The position numbers and the translations under genes were made by a program. Of a stretch of DNA of 64,000 bases, positions 35,170 to 44,694 are shown one piece after another (position 1 is the stretch's first letter; every line of letters starts with the position of its first letter). This DNA is from CBDFKU01 sp965248975 (GTDB taxonomy: Bacteria > Chloroflexota > Dehalococcoidia > Lucifugimonadales > JAGWBF01): NCBI GenBank assembly GCA_965248975.1, contig CBDFKU010000011.1:1-64000 (forward strand), read 5' to 3'. The notes under the pieces were generated by a model. It was not told the origin of the DNA, did no database searches, and worked only from the letters and a program-made list of their open reading frames with translations.

Positions 35170-37377
35170 CTATCTCCGGTTGCCGGAGCGGGTGATGACT
35201 CCCTCGTCTTCCAGCTCCTGCATGAGCCGCACCGCCTTGGAGTGGCCGATCTGCAGGCGTCGCTGCAGCACCGAGGGAGAGATCTGAGGGAGCCTCTCTG
35301 CCATCTCCCGGGCCCTGTCCAGGAGCTCCTCGTCCTCGTCGTCTTCATCGTCCGCATCGGAGTAGGACTGGTCGTCCAGTGAGATCTGCGGCAGCGGCGG
35401 ACCCGACTGCGCCCGCCAGAACTCCACCAGCTTCTCGATCTCCCGGTCGCGCACCAGGGTGCCCTGGACTCGCCTGGGCTTGGGAGAGTCCGAGCTTAGG
35501 AGGAGCATGTCTCCCTTGCCCAGCAACCTCTCAGCTCCCACCGAGTCGAGAATTACCCGGGAGTCTACCTGAGAAACCACGGCAAAGGCGATCCTTGCGG
35601 GGATGTTGGCCTTCAGGAGCCCGGTGACCACGTTCACCGATGGCCGCTGGGTGGCCAGGATCAGGTGTATCCCGGTGGCCCTGCCCAGCTGGGCCAGGCG
35701 CACCAGGGCCTGCTCGACCTCGTAGGCGGCGGCCATCATCAGGTCGGCCAGTTCGTCTATGATAATTACCAGGAAGGGCAGCGGATCGGAGGCTTTCTTG
35801 TTGTATCCCTCGATGTTCCTTGCCCCCGACTCCTCCATCAGCTTGTAGCGCCTCAGCATCTCGCCCTGGACCCCCCGGAGCACCACCAGGACCTCATCGG
35901 TGTCCACGATCACCGGGGTCACCAGGTGGGGAATACCGTTGAATGGGGTGAGCTCCACCCGTTTTGGGTCCACCATTATCATGCGCACGCTGTCGGGCCC
36001 CTTGGTCAGCAGCAGAGAGGCCACCACGGCGTTGATGCAGACGCTCTTGCCACTGCCCGTTGCGCCTGCGATGAGCAGATGAGGGAGTGCGCTGAGGTCC
36101 CCAGATATAGGCTCCCCGCCGGTATCCTCGCCTAGGGCCACCGGGAGGCCGCCCTTGGCCGCGATCTTCTGGAAAGCTGCGCTCTCGGCCACGGAGCGCA
36201 GGACCACAGTGCTCGGATGTGGGTTTGGAACCTCCAGCCCCACCAGGGATTCGCCGGGCACCGGGGCCTCCATACGAATGTAGGGGGTCTTCAGCGCCAG
36301 GGCCAGGTCCTTCTCCCGCATAAGGATGCTCTGGACCTTCACCCGGCTCATCTCCATCCCGGGGTCGTCGTCGGGCTTGGAGCGGATGCCCCTGGCCTCA
36401 CGGTACTTCTTGACCCAGCCGGGAACGAGACCGAACCTGATGATGCGGGGTCCGGTGCGGATGTCGTTGACCGCCACCTCCACCCGGTGCTCGCCCAGCG
36501 AGGCCTCGATGTGCTGGGCCATCTGCTGCAGGACGGCCTGGGAGACGGGACGGCTTTCTCCCTTGGTCAGCAGCTCGATGGAGGGGAGCTCCCAACCCCT
36601 TCCCTTACGGCCATTCTCTTTTCGGACCGGCTTGTCTTCGGGCTCAGGCTCCTCGGGCTCCGCCGCCTCTGCTTCAACCGATTCGAGGGTGTCGTCCGGG
36701 GGTGAGGCCGGCACCTCGAAGGCGACCTCTTCGGAGGGCGCTGGTGCTGCCTTTTGAGGCCTGGTCACAAGAGCCTTGGCAATCTGGACTACACGCGTGG
36801 CCAGCCACTGGTAGGCCAGGGACGTACCCAGGAGGGCTCTCTCGAAGGCTTCCCTGTAGAAAGCGGATGCCCTTCGCGGGAATACGGCCAGCGAGCCCGC
36901 GATGACGATGGCCGCCACCTTAACGGCCCCCAGCGCAAGGGGAGTCCCGCCCAGGACTTGGCCCCAGTTCCCTCCAAGAGATGCGTCCGACGCCACCCAG
37001 CCGGCCCCATCGACCATGGACATGATGCTTAGAGCCACTCCCACCAGAAAGGCCGAGCCCACCCACGCCCTCCAGTAGATCCGAAGCCAGATCCTCCTGT
37101 GACGTAGCACGTGGGCCACCGTCGCCAGATACAAGGCCACCGGTATCAGACCGTAACCCAGCGCGTCCAGGGCCCAATCCCGGGCCGCGCCCCAGAACAG
37201 CAGGATCAGTGCAGGGGCCAGGAGGAGGGCTGCCGGCAGGGCGGCCATGCTGAGGACCTCTACCCGAGACGGGGAGCGCCTCCGTCGCGGGCCGTCCCCG
37301 TTCCGTGGGACCGACCGTCGGGGTCGGCCTCCGCCGGAGGATGGCCTCGGAAGCTTGGCTGTCTTGGTGCGGGGCAC
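35170..37377 (-). CDS. ftsK: DNA translocase FtsK/SpoIIIE
   Basis: 735 residues. Four membrane helices lie in the first 180 residues, then an acidic/proline-rich linker (about 200-270), the alpha domain, and the RecA-like motor with Walker A IAGATGSGKSVCINA and Walker B LVIIIDELADL. The C-terminal gamma winged helix (PSVLQRRLQIGHSKAVRLMQ) reads the polar DNA sequences. It pumps chromosome ends through the closing septum. The GTG start overlaps the RNase J stop by one base. Confidence 0.94.
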   Translation of the reverse strand: MPRTKTAKLPRPSSGGGRPRRSVPRNGDGPRRRRSPSRVEVLSMAALPAALLLAPALILLFWGAARDWALDALGYGLIPVALYLATVAHVLRHRRIWLRIYWRAWVGSAFLVGVALSIMSMVDGAGWVASDASLGGNWGQVLGGTPLALGAVKVAAIVIAGSLAVFPRRASAFYREAFERALLGTSLAYQWLATRVVQIAKALVTRPQKAAPAPSEEVAFEVPASPPDDTLESVEAEAAEPEEPEPEDKPVRKENGRKGRGWELPSIELLTKGESRPVSQAVLQQMAQHIEASLGEHRVEVAVNDIRTGPRIIRFGLVPGWVKKYREARGIRSKPDDDPGMEMSRVKVQSILMREKDLALALKTPYIRMEAPVPGESLVGLEVPNPHPSTVVLRSVAESAAFQKIAAKGGLPVALGEDTGGEPISGDLSALPHLLIAGATGSGKSVCINAVVASLLLTKGPDSVRMIMVDPKRVELTPFNGIPHLVTPVIVDTDEVLVVLRGVQGEMLRRYKLMEESGARNIEGYNKKASDPLPFLVIIIDELADLMMAAAYEVEQALVRLAQLGRATGIHLILATQRPSVNVVTGLLKANIPARIAFAVVSQVDSRVILDSVGAERLLGKGDMLLLSSDSPKPRRVQGTLVRDREIEKLVEFWRAQSGPPLPQISLDDQSYSDADDEDDEDEELLDRAREMAERLPQISPSVLQRRLQIGHSKAVRLMQELEDEGVITRSGNRR

Positions 37378-39035
37378 TATACCTCTAGGGAGATGGGCAT
37401 GATCATCGGGCTTTTGCCCGTCTCTTTGAGCAGCAGCTTGGTTACCGTATCCTTGACACGCGCGTTGGTGAAATCCCAGTCTATCGGAAACGTGGGAGTG
37501 TGGTCCAGAGACTCCACGACCGAATCCGCCACTTTTTTGAACACCTCGGGCCGCTCCTCCAGGTCCAGGAAACCACGGGAGATCACCTCTGGAGGGCGTG
37601 CCGGCAAGCCGGTTTCCTTGTCCAGCGTCAGCACCACGACGAGGACTCCATCTCTAGAGAGGGCCCGTCGGTCCCCCAGCACGGTGCTTTTGGCGCCCAT
37701 GACCCTGCGCCCGTCCAGGTATACGTGGCCGGCGGGAACGGTGTCCACCACCTCGCCACCGTCTGGGGTCAGCTCCAGGACATCGCCGTCTTCCAGCACA
37801 AAGGTACCCGACTCGGGCACTCCCATGGAGCGGGCTATGGCGGCGTGGGCCACCAGGTGGTGGTACTCCCCGTGGATCGGCACGAAGTTGCGCGGCTTTG
37901 TTAGGGAAAGCATCATCTTCAGCTCTTCCTGGGCCGCGTGGCCGTGCACGTGCACCATGGCCACCCTGTCGTAGAGCACGGTGGCCCCCTGCCGGAAGAG
38001 GTTGTCGATGGTCCGGGTGATCACGGTCTCGTTCCCTGGAATGGCCGTAGCGGAGATGATGACCGTGTCTCCGGGGGCCACCTGAATGTCCCTGTGGTCC
38101 CGGTTGGCGATCCTCACCAGGGCCGACGTGGGCTCACCCTGGCTACCGGTGGTGACCAGGACCACGTTCTCCAAAGCAAGCTGCTTGGTCTCTCCCAGGG
38201 GGAGGAGCACACCCAGCGGGTCAGACAGGTAGCCCATCTGTATGCTCAGCTTGACGTTTTCCACCATGCTCCGACCGACAATGCCCACCTTTCGGTTGTG
38301 GTTGCCGGCGGCGTCGATCACCTGCTGAATGCGGGATATCAGGGAGGCGAAGGTGGTCACCAGGACCCGACCGGGGGCGTCTCCTATGGCTCTGTCCAGC
38401 GCCTCGCCGACCACCTGCTCGGAAGGTGTATAGCCCGGAGCCTCGGCGTAGGTCGAGTCCGAGAGAAGGAGTAATACGCCCTTAGCCCCGTAGCTGGCCA
38501 TCTGTACCAGGTCGGTGGGCTTGCCGTCCACCGGGGTGTAGTCGATCTTGAAGTCGCCCGTATGAACAACGTTGCCTACCGGGGTTTCGATGGCTATGCC
38601 CATGGCGTCGGGGATGCTGTGGCATACAGGGAAGAACTCCACCTTGAACTTACCCAGCTTTATCGGCTTGCCGGGCTCCACCATCTCCAGGGTGGTTTCT
38701 CGCAATGCCCTGTGCTCCTTGAGCTTCACCGAGATGAGTCCGTGGGCCAGCCTGGGCGCGTACACCGGCACCTGAAGCTGGGGCAACACGTAGGGCAGGG
38801 CCCCGGTGTGGTCCTCGTGGCCGTGGGTTATCAAAATGGCCCTTACGCGGTCCTTGTTCTCCACCAGGTAGCTGACGTCGGGGATTACCAGGTCGACGCC
38901 GGGCATATCTTGTTCGGGAAAGAGCACCCCGCAGTCGATGACGATGATGTCCCTGTCATACTCCAGGGCCATCATGTTTTTACCGATCTCCCCCAGTCCG
39001 CCCAGGGGAATTACTCTAAGTGGAAGTCTTGGCAT
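37377..39035 (-). CDS. rnj: Ribonuclease J
   Basis: 552 residues of the metallo-beta-lactamase/beta-CASP family. The zinc ligands are in ILITHGHEDHTGAL (H71, H73, D75, H76), HTGDFKID and later VHGHAAQEEL and PIHGEYHHL. It has endo- and 5'-3' exonuclease activity in RNA processing and decay. An AAAGG site precedes the ATG. ftsK follows with a one-base overlap, a common pairing. Confidence 0.95.
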   Translation of the reverse strand: MPRLPLRVIPLGGLGEIGKNMMALEYDRDIIVIDCGVLFPEQDMPGVDLVIPDVSYLVENKDRVRAILITHGHEDHTGALPYVLPQLQVPVYAPRLAHGLISVKLKEHRALRETTLEMVEPGKPIKLGKFKVEFFPVCHSIPDAMGIAIETPVGNVVHTGDFKIDYTPVDGKPTDLVQMASYGAKGVLLLLSDSTYAEAPGYTPSEQVVGEALDRAIGDAPGRVLVTTFASLISRIQQVIDAAGNHNRKVGIVGRSMVENVKLSIQMGYLSDPLGVLLPLGETKQLALENVVLVTTGSQGEPTSALVRIANRDHRDIQVAPGDTVIISATAIPGNETVITRTIDNLFRQGATVLYDRVAMVHVHGHAAQEELKMMLSLTKPRNFVPIHGEYHHLVAHAAIARSMGVPESGTFVLEDGDVLELTPDGGEVVDTVPAGHVYLDGRRVMGAKSTVLGDRRALSRDGVLVVVLTLDKETGLPARPPEVISRGFLDLEERPEVFKKVADSVVESLDHTPTFPIDWDFTNARVKDTVTKLLLKETGKSPMIMPISLEV

Positions 39036-39115
39036 CTTTTACCTTTCGCATGATCCGGTTGGATGATCTGAACGCGATGGAATCCAACGCCCCTACGGCG
39101 ACGGGAGCAGGAGCC

Positions 39116-39730
39116 CTAGAAAAGGGACAACTGCTCGGGCTCCGGGTCGGGGGAGCTGGCAGGTTGCTCGACTTCGGCGGCCGGGGCCCCTTCCAACAGA
39201 TCGGGGATGGCCTTGAAGTCATCCTCGATAACCTTACCCAGCTCCTGTCGGTGCAGGGCAGCGGCGGGATGCATTACGGGAAACACTGTGAGGCCTTCTA
39301 TTTGCCGGGCCTTTCCCCTGGCTCTGCTAATGCTCTCTTTGGGGAAGAACTTGGCCAGGGAGAACCGGCCCAGGGTGACCACCAGCTTGGGGTTCAGCAA
39401 CTCGATCTGCCTGTCCAGATATTTGCTGCAGGCGGCGATCTCGGCAGGCAAGGGGTCGCGGTTGTTGGGAGGCCGGCACTTCACCATGTTGGCGATGAAA
39501 ACATCCTGCCGGGTTAAGCCGATCGACGCCAGGAGCTTTTCCAGAAACTGGCCTGCGGGTCCCACGAACGGACGGCCATGCCTGTCCTCCTGATAACCTG
39601 GCCCCTCGCCTATGAACATGATCGGGGCATCCGCCGGACCTTCGCCCGGAACCGCATTGGTGCGGCTGCTGCTCAGGGGACAATCGGTGCAGGCATGGAC
39701 TCTCTGGGCGATTTCCTCCAGGTTGTTCAT
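39116..39730 (-). CDS. Family 4 uracil-DNA glycosylase (iron-sulfur)
   Basis: 204 residues. It removes uracil from DNA in base-excision repair. The 4Fe-4S cysteines are C14 and C17 (HACTDCPL) and those in MVKCRPPNNRDPLP and AACSKYLDRQ. The active-site GEGPGYQEDRHGRPFVGPAG and the MHPAAALHRQ motif are present. An acidic/proline tail follows the fold. Confidence 0.93.
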   Translation of the reverse strand: MNNLEEIAQRVHACTDCPLSSSRTNAVPGEGPADAPIMFIGEGPGYQEDRHGRPFVGPAGQFLEKLLASIGLTRQDVFIANMVKCRPPNNRDPLPAEIAACSKYLDRQIELLNPKLVVTLGRFSLAKFFPKESISRARGKARQIEGLTVFPVMHPAAALHRQELGKVIEDDFKAIPDLLEGAPAAEVEQPASSPDPEPEQLSLF

Positions 39731-39844
39731 CTAGGCCAACCCTACAGTTCTATTATACCGGAACTGCCGCCGCCGTGGCCGGGACACATCGGACCCCCTC
39801 TGGGAATCGAACTCCTCCACAATGACCCGGTGGTCCGAGGGCGC

Positions 39845-40105
39845 TTACCCGTCGTTGACGCCGTGGCCCTTCAGGTAGTCGATGGCGTCTTGAAGCGTGA
39901 TGATCTGTCCGGCATCTTCGTCGGATATCTCGACCTTGGTTTCCTCGGTGGAGAACTCCTCCTCGAAGGCCATGATCAACTCGGCCAGGTCCAGGGAATC
40001 GGCGTTAAGGTCGTCAACGAAGGACGCGCCGGGGACGACTGCGTCCTCATCGACGTCCAGCTTGTCGGCCACTATGGTCATCATTCTCTCGTAAACGGTA
40101 GGCAT
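39845..40105 (-). CDS. acpP: Acyl carrier protein
   Basis: 86 residues. The phosphopantetheine serine is S37 in LNADSLDLAELI, surrounded by an acidic helix. It carries growing acyl chains in fatty-acid synthesis. It lies 4 bases after nusB and in the same block as fabD. The DSLDL in place of the common DSLDT/V is a minor variant. Confidence 0.95.
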   Translation of the reverse strand: MPTVYERMMTIVADKLDVDEDAVVPGASFVDDLNADSLDLAELIMAFEEEFSTEETKVEISDEDAGQIITLQDAIDYLKGHGVNDG

Positions 40106-40109
40106 AGCC

Positions 40110-40589
40110 TCACTTCCGTCCTTGACTTACCGTGTCGCCGGCCTCCTTCGATTCCTCGGAAGGGGGTTGTTCGATGGCGTCCATTATAGAGCCCAGGACG
40201 CCGTTAACGAATCTCGGCGAGCTTTCGCCGCCGAAGATTTTTGCCAGCTCCACTGCCTCGTTGACAGCGACTTTGCGGGGTACCCCCTGCCCGAAACGTA
40301 TCTCCAGCAGTGCGAGACGCAGCACGTTCCGGTCGATGACTGGGAGTTGCTTCACCGGCCAGGCGGGCGCAAACCTTTGGATCCACTCGTCGATCTCCTC
40401 CCGCCGCCCTACCACCCCTTCGACAAGCTCCAGGGCATAGTCTGATGAGGCTTCGGGTAACCGGGCCTCCCCCTTCAACCATTCGAAGCAAGAATCCATG
40501 GAGTGGCCCGCCACGTCCAGCTCATAAAGCGTCTGGAGGGCTACTACCCTGGCTTGCCTCCTGAAGTAGGCCGAGTTTCCCTTCGGCAT
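40110..40589 (-). CDS. nusB: Transcription antitermination factor NusB
   Basis: 159 residues. The family features are the N-terminal RRQARVVALQTLYELDVAG and the C-terminal VDRNVLRLALLEIRFGQGVP, then VAVNEAVELAKIFGGESSPR and FVNGVLGSI. It takes part in the rRNA antitermination complex with NusE/S10. The last 20 residues are an acidic extension. Confidence 0.93.
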   Translation of the reverse strand: MPKGNSAYFRRQARVVALQTLYELDVAGHSMDSCFEWLKGEARLPEASSDYALELVEGVVGRREEIDEWIQRFAPAWPVKQLPVIDRNVLRLALLEIRFGQGVPRKVAVNEAVELAKIFGGESSPRFVNGVLGSIMDAIEQPPSEESKEAGDTVSQGRK

Positions 40590-40608
40590 ATCCCTTGCGT
40601 TCTAGGTT

Positions 40609-41598
40609 CTAAAGTGCTGGTGCGGCGTGCCCAATCAGCCCACCCCTGGCGCTTACCTCGGCCGTTTTCTGGGCCGAGGACAGGTCTGCCACGTGTAGAA
40701 TTTCCACCTGCCTGTCCTTATAGGCGGCCGCCGCGCTGATTCTCTTTATGAGGCTTCCCAGGACTTTGCCTGGACCGAACTCGATGAACCCTGAGACCCC
40801 GGAGTCTATCATGTGGTCCACTGACCTTTTCCACTGCACGCAGCTGCATAGCTGGGCCAGGAGCTCATCCTTGACCTCCTCCGGGGTGCTGAGGGGCGTG
40901 CATGTGGCGTTGGCGACGATGGGCACCGCCGGCGCGTGGAAGTTCACCCCTTGGACGGCCGCTGCGAGTCCATCCCGTGCCGGAGACATCAAGGACGAGT
41001 GGAAGGCGCCACTGACGGCCAGAGGGATCGCTTTCCTGGCACCCCTCATGGAAGCCATGTCCACGGCCCGGGCTACGCACACACGGTCGCCGCTTATCAC
41101 TATCTGGTCGCCTCCGTTGATGTTGGCCATCTGGGCGCCGGTTTCCCGGCAGATGTCCTCTATGGTTACCTCGTCCAGCCCGATGATGGCTGCCATACTG
41201 CCCGGCTGTTTCTCGGAAGCCTCCTGCATCAGCCTTCCCCGTTCCCTGACCAGCCGCATGCCGTCGGCTAGCCCGATGGCGCCCGATACGACGAGGGATG
41301 TGTACTCGCCCAGGCTGTGCCCCGCCAGGGCCGATGGCGGGGGCATCTCCCCCCGGTATAGCTCCTTCATGGCTTCGAGGCAGGCCAGACTGGTGGCCAT
41401 GATGGCCGGCTGGGAGTTTATGGTCTGCCCCAACTCCTCTTCGGGACCTTCGAATATCAGCTTGGTTAGTTTGGTGGAGAGGATGTCGTCAACTTCGTCG
41501 AAGAGCCTCTTCGCCGCGACAGAATTCTGGTAGAACTCCAGGCCCATGCCCACGAACTGAGAACCCTGGCCCGGAAACACGTATGCTGTTTTAGCCAA
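40609..41598 (-). CDS. fabD: Malonyl-CoA:ACP transacylase
   Basis: 329 residues if the TTG at 41598 is used (MAKTAYVFPGQGSQ); the open frame extends to an ATG at 41694 with a 32-residue unconserved leader. The catalytic serine is in LAGHSLGEYTSL and the histidine in VSGAFHSSLM. It loads malonate from malonyl-CoA onto ACP. It sits between rpmF and nusB-acpP, in a fatty-acid/ribosome block common in bacteria. Confidence 0.93.
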   Translation of the reverse strand: MAKTAYVFPGQGSQFVGMGLEFYQNSVAAKRLFDEVDDILSTKLTKLIFEGPEEELGQTINSQPAIMATSLACLEAMKELYRGEMPPPSALAGHSLGEYTSLVVSGAIGLADGMRLVRERGRLMQEASEKQPGSMAAIIGLDEVTIEDICRETGAQMANINGGDQIVISGDRVCVARAVDMASMRGARKAIPLAVSGAFHSSLMSPARDGLAAAVQGVNFHAPAVPIVANATCTPLSTPEEVKDELLAQLCSCVQWKRSVDHMIDSGVSGFIEFGPGKVLGSLIKRISAAAAYKDRQVEILHVADLSSAQKTAEVSARGGLIGHAAPAL

Positions 41599-41772
41599 CC
41601 CTTGCTTTTCCGTATCGGCCTCCGTATCCGACTCATTCCCGATATTAAATATCGATAATAGTGCGTTGTATTGATGCCTGGGAACTACGACCATCTTTAT
41701 GCTCTATAGACCCACCTCCTTCATATTTCCGGCATATTTCCGGCCGTATTTTTCCGGGAGATCTCTCCAGGT

Positions 41773-41958
41773 CTATTCTCGCTCTAGCCCCACGACCTGC
41801 CTGCCCTTGTAGAATCCGCAGCTCAGGCAGGCGGAGTGGGATAGTTTGGCCGCGCGACACTGGGGGCAGCGGGATGGATGGACCGGCTTCAGTCGGTAGT
41901 GGGCCAGTCTTTTGCCCTGTCGCGACTTGGTCAGTTTCTTAACAGGCAGTGCACCCAT
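41773..41958 (-). CDS. rpmF: 50S ribosomal protein L32
   Basis: 61 residues, the normal size. The N-terminal MGALPVKKLTKSRQGKR and four zinc cysteines (C31, C34, C44, C47 in CPQC and CLSC) are diagnostic. It is just downstream of yceD and upstream of fabD, the classical arrangement. Confidence 0.95.
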   Translation of the reverse strand: MGALPVKKLTKSRQGKRLAHYRLKPVHPSRCPQCRAAKLSHSACLSCGFYKGRQVVGLERE

Positions 41959-41986
41959 TATACTCTCTTCTCTTCCTTATCGTTGA

Positions 41987-42510
41987 TCATCGTGGAGTCG
42001 TTTTTCCCAGTTCCTGAAGGGGTGTCCAACGGGGATCGAAGATCCCTTCCCCGCACAGACAGTTGGCTTCGTTTCTGTTCGTCCCGCATATAGGGCAAAG
42101 CCCCTGGCAGTCCGTTCTGCACACAGGATTCATCGGCTGATCGGTTATGGTGGCCTGTCTCAGTGCCTCGCTCAAGTCCAGGATGTGGCGCTGGTCTATG
42201 GTGAACAAGGTGTCGTCCTTGGGGACGCGCAAAGACTGACCCGTGGTTACGTCGATAGTGGGGAAGTACTCTTCCTCTATCACGACGCTGAGAGGCCGTA
42301 GGAAGCTCCCGAGGCACTCCCACAGACGGCCCATTGGCCCACCTCCAGTTTGGCTCTGACCAATATGCCCTTGTCCGTGCGCATGAGCGAGACGCGACCC
42401 TTCGGGGCGGTGGTTAAGGTGGTGTTTGCCGAAGGTACGGGATCATCGAACCCGTAGGAGCGGGTGGAGCCGACCGGGTCCTTGAGGAGTTGCGCTACAT
42501 TGTATTGCAT
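41987..42510 (-). pseudogene. yceD: YceD/DUF177 protein with a frameshift
   Basis: The frame from the ATG at 42510 (MQYNVAQLLKDPVGSTRSYGF, then GRVSLMRTDKGILVRAKL) moves to a second frame near 42319-42323. There, WAVCG would join directly to ECLGSFLRPLSVVIEEEYF with one extra base, restoring the CxxCL motif of the family. The rest (RHILDLSEALRQA, CPICGTNRNEANC) is intact to 41987. The gene position upstream of rpmF is typical; the family links to 23S rRNA and L32 production. Decay or a one-base assembly error are both possible. Confidence 0.82.
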
Positions 42511-42547
42511 TGAACAGAAAATGGTTATATGTCGATCCAAGCGGGTA

Positions 42548-42578
42548 ATTATAAGTGCTAAGCTGGGCCTCCTGTCAA
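42548..42578 (-). promoter_or_regulatory. Promoter of the yceD-rpmF-fabD block
   Basis: On the minus strand, a consensus TTGACA (42573-42578) and a perfect TATAAT (42548-42553) with a 19-base spacer. It is about 40 bases upstream of the yceD start. The spacer is two bases longer than optimal. Confidence 0.6.
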
Positions 42579-42695
42579 GTATCGTTATCCGAGGGTATTC
42601 CCTTTTCGCGGTTTCGTCGTGGGCGGGCCGGTCCTTTGGCTAAAAAAGGGTGGCCGGCTACTTAAATAGACAGGCCGCTTGAGGGTGGATAGACC

Positions 42696-43142
42696 TCAGG
42701 CCTCGCTTTTCGACGCTTCTTCCCCTTCCCATTGACTTTTTCGCCTCTTGTTCTTTTGAATAAAGTCCACTATATCTCGTGTCGCCGTGCCCGGACCGAA
42801 GACACCCTTTATGCCCCATTCCAGGAGGGTTTGCCGGTCCTCCTCGGGGATTATGCCGCCCGCCACCAGCGTCACGTCCTGGATCCCCCGGTCCTCGAGC
42901 TGGCGCAGGATCTCGGGAAAAATCTCCATGTGAGCCCCGGAGAGGATGCTGAGACCGATAACGTCCACGTCCTCCTGGGCGGCCGCCTCGGCGATCATCT
43001 GCGGCGTCTGGCGTATGCCGGTGTACACCACTTCCATCCCGGCGTCGCGAAGGGCTCTTGCGATAACCTTCGCTCCCCGGTCATGGCCGTCCAAGCCCGG
43101 CTTCGCCACGAGAACTTTTATCGGTACGTCCGATTGCGCCAT
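42696..43142 (-). CDS. Methylmalonyl-CoA mutase, B12-binding subunit
   Basis: 148 residues of the cobalamin-binding fold. The lower-axial-ligand motif DGHDRG (DxHxxG) follows KVLVAKPGL, and the later SILSGAHMEIFP and VAGGIIPEEDR complete it. It pairs with the separate catalytic subunit at 46.4-48.1 kb. Together they interconvert methylmalonyl-CoA and succinyl-CoA. It lies 21 bases after the epimerase gene. The C-terminal 15 residues are charged. Confidence 0.93.
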   Translation of the reverse strand: MAQSDVPIKVLVAKPGLDGHDRGAKVIARALRDAGMEVVYTGIRQTPQMIAEAAAQEDVDVIGLSILSGAHMEIFPEILRQLEDRGIQDVTLVAGGIIPEEDRQTLLEWGIKGVFGPGTATRDIVDFIQKNKRRKSQWEGEEASKSEA

Positions 43143-43163
43143 GGATGGGACACCTCTGTCGGC

Positions 43164-43580
43164 TCAGGGATTCTGCACCAGCTCCGTCAGTATACCATGC
43201 ACCGATCTGGGATGAATGAAGGCGATGATACCAGAGAGGCCTGGCCTGGGTTCCTGGTCCACCAGATCGATGCCGGCGGCGCTCAATGCCTCCAGCGTCC
43301 CCGCCACTTCGTCGACGTGAAAGGCCAGGTGGTGCAGCCCCTCCCCTCGGCGCTCCAGGAACTTGCCCACCGGACTGTCTGGGGACAGGGGCTCCAGCAG
43401 CTCCAGCCGGGTCTGACCGATGGGAAGCAACGTCGCCCTGACCCCCTGATCCTCCAGCTCCACGATCTCGCCGGGCGGGACCTGGAAGGTATCGTGAAAG
43501 AACCTGGTGGCGGCCTCGATGTCCTTCACCACGATGCCGACGTGGTCGATGTAATCTACTGTGCATGGGGCGCTCTGCAT
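43164..43580 (-). CDS. mce: Methylmalonyl-CoA epimerase
   Basis: 138 residues of the glyoxalase/VOC fold from the ATG at 43580, which follows GGAGG; the longer open frame upstream is spurious. Metal ligands are seen in DHVGIVV, GLHHLAFHVDE and HGILTELVQ. It interconverts the R and S forms of methylmalonyl-CoA, supplying the mutase. Confidence 0.92.
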   Translation of the reverse strand: MQSAPCTVDYIDHVGIVVKDIEAATRFFHDTFQVPPGEIVELEDQGVRATLLPIGQTRLELLEPLSPDSPVGKFLERRGEGLHHLAFHVDEVAGTLEALSAAGIDLVDQEPRPGLSGIIAFIHPRSVHGILTELVQNP

Positions 43581-43621
43581 AAAACCTCCGGCGGGACCAG
43601 ATTGCCCGCCAAGATCTGGAT

Positions 43622-44593
43622 CTACTCTCGTTCCAGATCCCGGGAGACCTGGGCCAGCAGCCGGAGCGTGCGCTCCCGTGACGCATCGCTGTCCACCCCG
43701 GCAGGCACCGGGGAAACGATTATCTCCGAGACGCCGAAGGAGAAGATCTCCTTCAGGCGTTCGGCGACCCGGGTCTCGTCTCCCGACGGGACAACGGCGT
43801 CCACCATGGCTTGTCCCCATCGGCCATCGGTGCCTTCGGGAAGGCCCGCCGTGGTAAACAGCTTCTGGAACTCCGGAAAGAAGTAAGTGCCGAAGAAGGC
43901 CTGGACCCCTTCCACCACCTCTGAGGCGTCGTCGTGGACGCATACGGGCACGTGGGCTACCAGGGGCGGCACCGGCCGGCCTGTGGCCTCGGCGCCAGCC
44001 TTGAGGCCCGGTATCCCTACGTCCCGCAGATATGTCCCCGGCAGCAGCCAGGTGATGGCGCCGTCGGACTCGGCTCCGCAAAGCTCGAAGGACTTGGGCA
44101 TCAGGGCCGACCCCATGATTGGCATGTCCATCGGCGTCCTGATTTTGGCGTGGGCACGATAGTAACGGCCGTCGAAGTCCACCGAGCCCTGTTGGATAAG
44201 CGCCTTGAGGATGCGCAGGTACTCCCGCAGGTGCCCCAGGGGAGCCTTGTACTCCATGCCGAATATGCCTTCAACGCCCTGGCGGCGGCTGGGCCCGACT
44301 CCCATTCGGAAGCGCCCTGGGGCGATCTGCTCCAGCACCTGGAGCTGCTGGGCCACGGCCACCGGGTGACGCGGGAACGTGGGGGTGATGGACGACCCCA
44401 TGAGGATCCGCTGGGTCTGGGCCGCGGCCGCGGCGAACACTGTGACCCCGTCCAGGTGGGCACCCACGGTGATCAGCCAGGCGGCGGGGATACCCATATC
44501 CTCGGCCCGCTTTATTCGGTCGAGGATGGGTCCAGTGTCCTCAAGCTGCCGTACAGGGCCGGAAAAGTCCACACCGATTCTACGAACTGTCAT
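43622..44593 (-). CDS. LLM-class flavin-dependent oxidoreductase
   Basis: 323 residues. Barrel signatures are GIPAAWLITVGAHLDGVTVF, RILMGSSITPTFPRHPVAVAQ, and FRMGVGPSRRQGVEGIFGM, followed by LREYLRILKAL. It resembles F420-dependent members of the family, related to but distinct from the copy at 1.7 kb. It lies between acyl-CoA dehydrogenase and epimerase genes; a role in an acyl-CoA pathway is possible but not shown. Confidence 0.85.
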   Translation of the reverse strand: MTVRRIGVDFSGPVRQLEDTGPILDRIKRAEDMGIPAAWLITVGAHLDGVTVFAAAAAQTQRILMGSSITPTFPRHPVAVAQQLQVLEQIAPGRFRMGVGPSRRQGVEGIFGMEYKAPLGHLREYLRILKALIQQGSVDFDGRYYRAHAKIRTPMDMPIMGSALMPKSFELCGAESDGAITWLLPGTYLRDVGIPGLKAGAEATGRPVPPLVAHVPVCVHDDASEVVEGVQAFFGTYFFPEFQKLFTTAGLPEGTDGRWGQAMVDAVVPSGDETRVAERLKEIFSFGVSEIIVSPVPAGVDSDASRERTLRLLAQVSRDLERE

Positions 44594-44694
44594 CGTCCCT
44601 CCATTTTAGTGTCATCCTGAGACGCCGGCTATTGAGTATAGGTGGCGCTGAGTTCATACGGTAGGCTCGTCTGGCGCGGCACAGTTTACCACAA

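Noticed and set aside
39785..39842. Possible tRNA T arm (GGGAATCGAACTCC) between udg and acpP
   Set aside because: No acceptor or anticodon stem can be paired around it on either strand.
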